Source: Argopecten irradians
Lineage: Eukaryota; Mollusca; Bivalvia; Pectinida; Pectinidae
Length of the DNA: 64,000 nt
Direction: 5' to 3'
NCBI RefSeq assembly: GCF_041381155.1
Contig: NC_091147.1
Span: 26,691,849 to 26,755,848 of the forward strand
Part shown: positions 11,720-22,500 of the stretch, piece after piece
Layout: every line of letters starts with the position of its first letter
Numbering within the stretch: position 1 is the stretch's first letter
The notes under the pieces: generated by a model
The model's database searches: none
Seen by the model: the letters and a program-made list of their open reading frames with translations, nothing else
Told to the model about the DNA's origin: nothing
Program-made: the position numbers and the translations under genes

Positions 11720-12090
11720 ACCTTGTCTGCCGCTTCTCTGATTTTGTGCAGGTCTTGAAGTCTTCAACGTAGACGTAATTTCTTTCGCTTTCTCTTTTGA
11801 AAGTTATTGCAATGTACACGATGTCTGATACTAAAATATTGAACGTTTCTCGTATATATGATAGGAAGGAAATACATTTTACTCAGTCGATTGACACCCT
11901 CACTAAGTAACACAGACATTTACCTTAACTACCAGTGATGGTCAAGTTACCTGTGAAACTGACCAGTGCTCACCTTTAGGCATTAATTAACATTGTTAAT
12001 GACGAGTATCGACCGGGAGAGCGCGTGCCACTAATTGGATTTCTAATTAATTACCGCCGCCGGGGAACTCGATATCGAGTTAACACTATC
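11720..12090 (-). promoter_or_regulatory. Candidate promoter and 5'UTR region of CDC25 copy B
   Basis: About 12000-12090 is a CpG-bearing island in AT-rich DNA. It holds GAGAGCGCGTGCC, a CCAAT on the minus strand and CCGCCGCCGG, and is almost unchanged in copy A (2361-2450). Between it and the coding exons, 11723-11850 could be a 5'UTR exon with a donor AAG|GTTTGT. That stretch has more indels between copies than the core. The assignment rests on position, composition and conservation between copies; no TATA box was seen. Confidence 0.4.
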
Positions 12091-14558
12091 AGTAAGCGAT
12101 GTTAATCACTTATCACACCTAGACTAACTGCCGAAATTAGAGTTTATTTTACGAATAATTCAGAGCAATTCTTAATTATCTTTACCTTATCAAGAATAAG
12201 ACGGTTTTTGTAGTAAGTGTGCTTTAAGTGAAATTTAAGACGAATATATCCTTCAACGTAATACGCTAAATATAAAAATGTAACGGAAAATGTACAAAGA
12301 AGTACTGCTGGATTATAAGATAATAGATTTGTTAAGAGTAAGAAATATAAAAGACTTAAATTGTTTAGGAAAATATATATACATTGTATGAGGCAACAAA
12401 ATTAATAAATAATGAAGGTATCAATTGATGTGTTGCAATTGTATCTATTCATTAGCATACATGTACATATGTTGTATTGAATTGAAATTCTTTGTTACAT
12501 TTGTATCTTTGTGTCTTTCTGTCAGATCATGTTTACTAGTTCCGTGCCTGTCTTACCTGATCCGGTACTGTCTATAGACACTTGTTTCCGTTTGATTTGA
12601 CAGTGAACTTTAAAATCAATTTTCAAAATCAAAATACTTGTAGTAGCAATGACTTTATTCTCGTATTCTAACATTACGCAATGTAGCGAAAGGGTCATAC
12701 ATAATTCTATATACCCGTTAACCTGCTTTTCTGTGATACACAGTACCTTATTTTGTCTTTACTAACATTGTCTTATAATACATGCTTGCTTACTTACTTT
12801 TTTATTTTTTTTTTGTATTCTTACTTTGTTTGAGGCAATAATAGTTCTACAGAGATAATATGTTGTTACTGAATATGCGACGTTAAGTAAAAGCTCTGGT
12901 ATCTTGTATCTTGTACCAATGTCCAGGAAAATATCAATAATGTTCCAGACAGAAAAAAAAATTGTTCTGAGTCATGTGAACAGCTAGTTAACACGATAAA
13001 TAGTATGGAAAATTCATAGTACTGTTATAGACCATAAATACAACTGTAACTCTAAATCTTGTGTTTCTTGTCGATCTATACTACTTGTTTAACAAACATC
13101 TGGGAGTTACTTCCCCTTGTATAAAGGACACGAATAAGTTAAACGTTACCAAGAGTTTTTGTGACAAGTGACTTCTGTTAGTGTGTAGTGTGATATTCTT
13201 TAGTATGGGCGGATGACATAGTTTTTTGACAGTCATTTGTTACAGTTTTAATTAAAAGAATAAAATTGTACTTGCTCAGTTTTGATTACATGGAACAAAA
13301 CGAGATCATTAGTTTCAAAAATGTAACGTCTACTCCAGGCCAAACATACAATAAACGTGTGGCATCACTTTGGGCACGGGGATTTAGATATTGGCCACGG
13401 CAACGAAACTAAAAATGTTCTAAACACTTACGTGTACACATGTACATTAATTATGAATTATAAGAGGAATGTAAATGTGCATGGCTGCTACACGCACACC
13501 ATATATTTCTTCACGTGATTTTTTCGCGTGATAATGTACGTGATTACATAAATGCTGTTGAAGGTGAAGAAATACTTATATCAGCAACATGATTATGTTA
13601 TAATATCGACTGTCCATCGATGATATACTTTTAGCCGACTTTACGAAAAACATTGAAATCCGCCATCCCAGTTACAAATGTGTATAGTACTATACGTGTA
13701 TAGTAATATGACTGAAGGCAAGGCCTTACAGGGCGCCGCCAGATGGTTCAGTAAGCATTAATTATACCATGTTTAAAAGCTCAATTTATTAAAATAATAG
13801 AACCGAATTTTCTGTTTATTTTTTATTCATATGTTCACACATTATCTTTGTCCCAAACCCCCCATTTGAGAAGGAAACTAACATTAGAGAAGAAAGAAAC
13901 TTTTATTTCAGTAACAGATATACCGTTTTTGGTCAAGTGAGTATATCGGACGGCAGTCTATCACTTTTACGCTTGCAAATAAAGAGCAATAGCACTGAGC
14001 TTCTGCCGGATGAAGATTACGTTCGTCGGATCTTAAAAGCGTTTGAATCGCTTGATTATATAATCAGCTTACTTCAAGCATCGATGGGATTTTTTTACAG
14101 CGGATAAAAAAAAAATGGCGGCCGCAAACTGAAGCTGTCAGTGTGTAGGATTGAATTTTGAAGATAGTGATTTTTCTTATTTTTTTTCATGTATGCGTTA
14201 CCTTAGAAGTGCTTTGCACTTCGTGCCCGAAGGGCTGCGCCCTTATTATGTAGAAAATGATTTTTACCGATTTTTGACCGAGACCCATAAAACGCCTTAA
14301 ATGGTCTTACGACACTCTGGGGGGTCCATTGATATTAATGGTAACTACTTCTCCGATCCCTCCGCGGTAAACATATACTCTCTTTTATATATCAATATGT
14401 CAAAGAGAGTAGATTTACCGGGACAATGTGGATATCAAATACATTATATTTATCAGATTTCGTCGACCTCACGCAACGTCTTTTAAAATAATAAATTTAA
14501 TCGTTATTCTTTAGTGGTGTTTTTTTATGTGTGTATTCTAGGACCTAGATCTCCCTTA

Positions 14559-14838
14559 TTCCGTATTTGCATATTACAGAGTTATCTACTCTTGCGGGTA
14601 GGTATTGATTGTGACGTCATGAGTTTGCAAGCGTAACGCCAATCTCTCCGAGGGTGCATTGCGGTTCCCAAAATATCACCTTGAGGTGAATGTGGGGACC
14701 ACAATGAACCCTGGGAGAGATTGGCGTAACGTCATACCTTTCGGAGATAACGACGTGAATTGCGCTCACAAGATAATGACGTAACAATCGATACCTGCCC
14801 GCAAGGGAGCTAACTCTGTAATATGCAAAGACGGAATA
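14559..14838. mobile_element. MITE of the GCATATTACAGAG family, copy 1, with a nested insertion
   Basis: The ends TTCCGTATTTGCATATTACA and TAATATGCAAAGACGGAAT are inverted repeats, followed inward by CTTGCGGGTAGGTATTGATT and its mirror. It is related to 45344-45520 and 51689-51853. Unlike those two, it is interrupted at about 14637-14729. Confidence 0.85.
14637..14729. mobile_element. Small palindromic element nested in the MITE
   Basis: GCCAATCTCTCC at the left and GGGAGAGATTGGC at the right are inverted repeats. GTAAC flanks both sides. The sister MITE at 45344-45520 shows the unoccupied sequence, which fixes the insertion point and a 5-base target duplication. Confidence 0.75.
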
Positions 14839-15169
14839 CAATTCTTACTGTATTATTATTGTCTTGTCGGAACATTTCCTTCACGAAAAATAAATATTAA
14901 AAAGATATTGTTTTAACAAACCCAGCTATATGTACACAATGTGTATATGTTATGAGCCTGTTTAGTCCATTGCACCAGCGTTCGAAATTAACGCCTGTCC
15001 GTCTGCCCATGAGCGCCAACTTTATAAAGTAGGGCAGACATTTTTTGCTATGCAACTGGTCCTTTGACCGGCAACTTTTTGGTCCAGTTCTGATAGACTA
15101 CTAAAGAATTAACATTAGCATTGAAGAAAGGTTGAAGGGTTGAAAACGTTGTTATTTTGAGTTACACAA

Positions 15170-15420
15170 CAATGTGCCGATGGTTTGAAATAAAATAAAT
15201 TAAAGCTCATCTCAGCCATTCCAAATCGTAATATTTTTCTCGAGGGAGATCCCCGGACCCCCCCCCCCCCCCCCCCCCCCAAACAACAAAATCTTGCGTC
15301 TTCGGCGCTCGCAAATTCAACAAAATACATTGTAAAGCTCATCTCAGCCATTCTAAATCGTATTTTCTTTCCCGGGGGAAACCCCTGGACCCCTCAAACA
15401 TCAAAATTATTCTCCTACTT
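15170..15420 (-). repeat. Repeat with AATGGCTGAGATGAG motif and long poly-C tract
   Basis: On the minus strand two units each read GGGGTCC(G/A)GGG, then ACGATTT(G/A)GAATGGCTGAGATGAG. A C-run of nearly 30 bases lies at about 15257-15284. A third unit with the same motif is at 63298-63450. Confidence 0.6.
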
Positions 15421-16274
15421 TCCACATCATTTTGAATTTTCAAAAAAAGTTTAGTATTGCAAAATTTATTACTCGTCAAAGTCGGGACATGTTTTTGGGA
15501 CACCCTGTAAGTACATCGAATTGTCATCCGATATAAAGCCCAAAAACAAGAAATATTCGTGAATAAGTTTTTCCATGGTTTGGGGATTCGGATTAAAGGC
15601 CCACTGGCTTTTAATTTCTAAAATGGGAATGTAAAACGAGATCGATAATTTTGTAGAGTCGCAAAAGTTATTAACTTACAGTTAATACTACATTTATCAT
15701 CACCTTCTGAATAATATCATGAAAATAAATAAAATATTAATTTTCATAACGCGGGTCGTCTTATGTTTTCTGCTGTCGTCCTAAATACCGCGCGGTATAC
15801 GTAGTTGACTATCATTGCGTCAGGCGGCAACAGTGAAATGACTCTTCACTGAATCTTATATTACGCAGGAAATCTAGCATATGTTTGGTGTTGTAACTTT
15901 ATCGAAGGCCATCGGTATATATACCGGTACATATCGGTATATATATATATTCTGATGTTAATATAAATGTTTTTAAGAAACCTTTATATTTTGTTGCGGA
16001 TATATATATATCGACTGTTAGCCGATTGACCAATGCTGACCATATTACATCAAGCAATTCTTGTTGCTTTTATATTCGTGGCTTCACAGCAATCAGGAAA
16101 ACATCGAAAGGTTCTACAAAGCGAATATTTCGTGCGATACAGTACTGGCGCCTGAGAGCCATTCGTCGCTATTGCTGTGTTTGTGCTCCTGCATAACTTC
16201 GAGATTCCTCGTATCATTTGGTAATCATAACGCTTAAAAACAACAACAAACTTTGTGATGATTACAAGAACTAT

Positions 16275-16280
16275 TTTATT
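16275..16280 (-). other. Candidate poly(A) signal of the iGluR gene
   Basis: AATAAA on the minus strand about 300 bases after the TGA of the last exon. Confidence 0.45.
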
Positions 16281-16577
16281 TGTCAGTATATAACCATATG
16301 AATGTATGAACTGATTTTCTAAATCAATAAAAGCGATATTTTGTATCGGGAACAGTGAATGATGGAGCAATAGTTTTTTTATGGAGGTTGAACTACAGAA
16401 TACTACAGCATCCAAATAACGTCCAAATTTGAATTTCTCGAAATTTCTACATTGCTAGACGTATAAGACGAGATGTTCCGAACGTTCAGAAGTGGGCGAG
16501 GTCTTCCGATTGAGCCAATGCAATACCCAATGTATGTAGATGATGGATGACGGAAGCTCTTTATGGCTGAACCACGA

Positions 16578-19500
16578 TCATGTATGCATTTGTCCGGCGA
16601 ACAATGTGTCATCAGACGTTCTCTTTACGTGAAGTTGCTGAAAAAGATAAACGTTGACAAATGAGATCATACAAAACCATTTTATTCTGTTATGGAATCA
16701 GTATGTTTGGAAACGATCGCGTTTAAAAGGCTTTTGGTAAAGTTTTTAAATGTTTTGAAAAAAATTAAGTAATGTCCAAAAGAGTAAAATTAAAGAAAAT
16801 ATTCCATGATATTACTGAAATGTTCACCCTTGTTATTATAGTGTGATTGGGTGAAGTGTGCTGTTCGGTGTCTTCGGTACCATGCTCTATAAAATGCTAC
16901 GCTATCACAAGGAGACACACTCCGACATGATATCCAGGGACTATAAGAATTTATTCAGGAAATTGTATGTACTTACCCCTGCAAATTTCGGAAGATAAAT
17001 TTCTATTAGTAGCATCACAACACTCAACACAACACCTAGGACAAAGATAATCAAAGGAAAGGTAAAACGCTTCAAATCTATTGGGGTTCCCAAAGAGGTC
17101 CCGCTGTCGGAACTATCCATCGAGTTTGTTTCTGGAAATCCGCAAGGCCCGCTCCACCATTTCCTCTTTAACTCGTCCATTTTCCCGTTCATTTTCAACT
17201 GTAGAATGGCTATGTTCAGTTGGTCACAGATGTTTGTGTTTTGTCGACAGGCGAAATTATACGTCGTCTCTCTGATAGGATTCCCAACGACCATCAAATC
17301 ACAGGACTTTGAGGCCATGTACTCGGCACTTCCCGATTCCATTATAAACGCATACTTCCCATTGCGTACTCGTTCTACACCCGCTTGTGTATTTGCCACA
17401 ACGTTGTTAGGATTTAGCCTAAGATAGGCTCCGATCTTCATCTCAGTTTTGCCTTTCGATTCAGTAAAGAATTTATAGGTACTACCTCCACCGAACGTGC
17501 CGTATTGATATTCTCTCTGCTCGACTAAATCCCTAAATGTTCTGAAAGGTAGCTTGCCGTTGTTGTTCTGTGCCGAGACGAATCCAACCAGCGATGCTGA
17601 ATACATCGATACAAGAAGGAGTGTAAAAAGGAGAGAACAGGACACCAGGATTTGGCCGGAGAATGACGCTGGCATATTTCGCATTCCTATAAAAATAAAT
17701 GCCATTTGAATGTATTGTATGCTTTATTAAAAAGGTAATGATATAGGTTGTGCCAATCTTCAAATACAAGAATAATGTGCCAGCAATAGAGATTTTCTAC
17801 TAAAGTGTCATTATCAATATATGTCCTGAATGGGAACTTGTTATCAATTGATGCGAAAACCAAAAAAGTGCAACAAAAATATTTTTGACCTTTTCAAAAG
17901 AAAGTTATGTACATCTGCATACATTAAAGGACCGTTAAGATATAATGACCGGTTGTTGGCTAGGTTACAACCAAAGGCATTTTATTTGTATCTAACATTC
18001 AATTAAATATCATAGAAACACAATTTAACAAAGCATGACAATTTATTGACTCTTGCCCTATCCGGGCCTCGAACTCACGATCTACGGCACCCAATCGCCT
18101 AGCCAAACATATCTGCACCTTCTACCACTGCGCCACATTCCCGTGAGTGATCGTGAGTTCGAGGCCCGAATAGGGCACGAGTGAATAAATTGTCATGCTT
18201 TGTTAAATTGTGTTTCTTTGATATTTAACATTCAGTTAACATAGACGATATCAATGCACGTTGTTGTGCAAGTGGTTCGTTTTTGAAGTGTACCACTTAG
18301 ATCCAAGAGAGAGAACCCTATGTATTTTTATTTGTTACCGATATTTTTAAATGATCGTAAAAAGCGACTTAATTTGGATCTGAATTTCACAGACAAATAC
18401 TTTAATTTTTCAACCATTACAAATCTTTAAATGATGTTTAGCTCTTGATTTGTATTATCCTACTTCAGTTGATTACATCCTAGGGTCACATTTTCTGGGT
18501 CACTTTAAAGCTGTTGTCGTCTGTGTTTAGATGTAAAGAGAACATCCTTCATTGCCGGTATGATGTTAGAATTGTGCCTGCAGCCTCATTGAATGATCGG
18601 AAAAGGCGACTTAATCTGGGAACTCAATTGTAGTGGCTACTGTACCTAGTAAAACATCATAGAGAAGGTTTCTTTCTCAGGAAGGCTTTGCTGTCACTAT
18701 CAACCAGTTATTTGCAAAATAATGCTCTCCTGTGGTGAACAGTGGATTTTGAATACATGGTATTATTTATTATTAAGTCGTGAAATAAAGGTTCCACATT
18801 TTGTGGCCTTTTACGATCATTAAATGGGACAGCAGGCACAATTCTAACAACACGCTTGCAATGTATGTGTTGCTTGAGATTCTCTCATAAGTAAAACTTA
18901 AAAAGCTTAAACACTTGCTTTAAACATGGAAAACCCAAACACACAGTTTACAGAAGACACCTTTCATTGAATATTACTAATTAATCGCCCTCATCCAGCT
19001 CATGTGACCCTAAGATACAATCATCTAAAGCAGAACATGTCAAATCCACATAAAGCTCTACTCTAAACGTCGCTCTAAATCTGTGAAATGGTTGAAACCA
19101 CTAAATTAAGATTCCAAAGGAGACTTATCACTTTGAACGGTTTAGGCCATCCAGTGATATGCAAAATATTTTGCAGAAGATACCTTAGGGTCGGCTGCAC
19201 ATTGTATGTTATTTAGAATATCCGATTTTTTTCTGGGCTCATGGTAATTTTAGATATCAAAAGTCATAAAATATGCACATGGTTCTAAAGTATCCTCATA
19301 TTGTATCTTGCTTAACACTGAGTGATCGTAAAATGGCCTAAAGTGATATCTTATCTTTCATTTAAAGTTATATGTGGCGTAACTGAGCGAAAAATTTGAC
19401 ATCTTGTTTTTTTCTTCAGTAATCTATTGACAAGAATTCCACGGAAGTGGATGTGTCGCCTGCGCAGCATCACAAAAATAGTTATTTACAGTTAATATGT

Positions 19501-22500
19501 TTTGTTAATAATTAGGTGAAGTTATCAAGTCCCGTAACTCTTGCAAATATTTATGAATTTTGACTAGTATCGAACCCCTCTAAGATCTCATTAATATAAA
19601 GCAATATACCAAGTTTGGTTGAAATCGGACAATAAATACTAAAGTTATCGAGCTGAAACCATGGATTTATCTGTTTTGACGATTCTAAAGTCCCGTAACT
19701 CTTGCAAATAAGAACGGATTTTGACCAATATCAAACTCCTCTGAGATCTCATTGATATAAAGCAATATACCAAGTTTGGTTGAAATCGGACAATATATAC
19801 TTTAGTTATCGCCGACGCCGACATAGTGATACCTAGGTGTCGCCCTTGCGTTGCAAGCGACACAAAAACCATAGGTTTGATTAATTAAGCTTTGAAAAGA
19901 ATTGAAACAGACAAACAAACATGTATGATGTTTAATGAACAATAGTTAGCACACAGAATTTATGCACGACAAATAAATTGTGACTTATGCATTTTTAAAA
20001 TCAAACAGACCTGGAGACCACTTTAAAATTACATTGTACTAATAACACTGTAAAAATGTGGCATGAAATTGTACACCAAAAAATGGCTTCACGATTTTAC
20101 TGTATGTACTCATTTCACTCCAATGTAGATGAACATATAATGATTTTTAGCAGTACTGCCAAAAGTCATTTTTAGCATTTATTCGTCCTTGCAAAATTAA
20201 AGTATTGGAATTCTCAAAATGTTGGTAACTTTTGGAGGTGAATAACATATTAAAAGCGCTCCTTAATTCGTGAGTATGAAAATTACGGCACATATAACTT
20301 TAATATGCATTATGAAACTTGTTAGGAAATGCTCTTAAAGCTGACAATGCAAGTTAAAATTATTAAAATGATTTTTTTTAAAGTAAGTATAGTGTTCAAG
20401 AATCGTTTATGAGATATTCCCCGGTTGAGGACAGCCATTTTTGTTTTACATTCCGACGACTCACCGACCCCTATATAAAGCGCGTGAATCGACACACGTG
20501 CGCTCATTCATGTACCTATACACCTAGCAGTCCACAGTATATATCACCTACAAATAGCTAAACAAACCCTCACCTGTAAAACTATATGGGACTTTTTTAG
20601 CAAGAAAACATGTCAACTCCTCTAAGTTGTCATTTAGAAGTTTCTCAAAATAAAATTTCAACGCAAGTGAATAGAAATCCAAACAATAATCCGTCCACAT
20701 ATCTCCACGTATGTCATCGTACTTGTTGCACTCAACTGACCATATACACCTGACTACGTACCTGACATGAAAGAGCGACAACTATCAAGGACACACACGT
20801 GTCGATGTACATGTACGTGTAAAACTTAGTGTATATTGAAGTGTTTTATTAGTTCGTATTGGACATATTTTGAGATATAGCTGACAACACATTCACCTAT
20901 TACTTCAATGAAATATTGCCAGGTGAGTGCAATGTTGATTTTCAATTTGACATTGTTATTTGCAATATCGGGGCATGTGTATCTGAGAAATGTTTAGAAT
21001 AACACACTTGTGTCAAGTGTCCCGTGCTTTATATAGGGGGTTGGTCAGTGAAGGTTACTAAGCAGAGCAAAAGAAAAATGGCTGCCACATCCTTAGATAC
21101 CACACTGTCATAACTAGGGGATGTCTCAGAAACAATTTTTGAAAAAAAATATTTCGTTAAAGTTGCTTCACCGCCGACAGAGCATAAATGACATTCATCA
21201 TTTGAACAATAATTGGTGTTTAATCGTGTATATATATGTCTAATTAACAAAAAAATCAAATAAAAAAGATTATTTTTCCTTTGATGCATGTACAATCAGT
21301 ACTTCACTCCATACAGGATATAGTGCCATGGAGTTTTTTAGGGATGCAATTAATTATTTTTCATATCTTGAAGTAAAATTAGAAGCTAAAACTTCTCAAT
21401 GTTGGTAATGGCGTAAAGTAAGTAACTTTTGTAACTGAAGAAAAATACTAAATCGTCTGCTACTGTTTTTGATAGTGAAAAAATACTATTTGTCAGCGGT
21501 GGAGCATCTTTAATAATTTTTTTAATTTCAAATGCATGTTTTTAACTTGCATTGTCAGATTTAAGATAGAATTAGTTTTTGAATTCGAAGCGTACTCGCA
21601 TTAGTCGGTGTGTATCAGTGCAACTACCAAATTTGGCAACAGGAATGAAGGGTAAATGAACAAGACTAAGTACTAACCTTGAAGCGAAGCAATTCCGCAC
21701 GTGACACACATTGCCCACGTGACTCCGCCCTCAGACAGCTTTTCTTGTATAGGACTATATCTGTACAAAATAAAAATCCTCCAAGAGTTACAATCACTGA
21801 CTTTATATCCAATTCCACGGTAGGGAATGTACATCACAAACATTACTAAGAGAACAACGTAATGGCTGCCGTGAGGACCGCCTTGCGGTAAGTTTTCCTC
21901 GGTTTGTATCTTTATCAGTCAACTTATTAAATATCAATGCCGTCTAAAGCACTTTAAATGTATTCAAGATTCATCGGCTGTTAATGGCATTCATACAGAA
22001 AGTGCCGTTTTTTTCCAAACAGATCGCAGATCAAACGTGGTTATCGTTAGGACTTTTATGTGGACATGCAGCAAATTACCCCTAAATCCCCTTTCCTAGC
22101 ATATTTCGATATTCTAAATTGATTGTTTTACAAGCCATACCAAACTCGTTTAGAACAGAGTTTGCTAAATGTCGAGCAGGAACAACTCAACTTGTATAAA
22201 TGACTTTAGAGAAGGGGATATCGTTAGGACACACACAAAACAGTGTTGACGTCAGGACATGTTTCATGAGTGAATATTCTTTTTTGTAGGATCTTTTCAA
22301 AATGTTTTATTTGTGCTCCATATGTCCAATTAATGTATAAATATCGTTATCATACAATACTTCTTTATAACATCCCTTCATAGAAAACACTTTAACGAGT
22401 TCTCTGTTACAGCAAACATGGAGATGGAATTTGCTGAGAAAGTCCAAATTTGGAACCGTTCTGAAAACAAGAATCAGAAAAAAGAATACCATTGGAGGGC

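Larger units (their letters stand above)
9640..13591. repeat. Large direct duplication, copy B
   Basis: Partner of 1-6097 in the same orientation; the start offset is 9639 bases. The homologous part is shorter than in copy A because two blocks of about 0.9 and 1.2 kb are missing here. The right boundary follows CAGCAACATG at 13591. Confidence 0.92.
13592..16274. other. Non-coding interval between CDC25 copy B and the iGluR gene
   Basis: No coding exon was recognised. It holds the nested MITE at 14559-14838, two small hairpins at 14204-14241, the poly-C-bearing repeat at about 15170-15420 and an (AT)n stretch near 15915-15950. Confidence 0.6.

Noticed and set aside
15480-15510. Mariner-type end (GGGTGTCCCAAAAAC on the minus strand)
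   Set aside because: Only one short match; no second terminus or transposase remnant nearby.
16050-16612. Minus-strand open frames below the iGluR gene
   Set aside because: They overlap the last short iGluR exon and 3'UTR in other frames and resemble no known protein.
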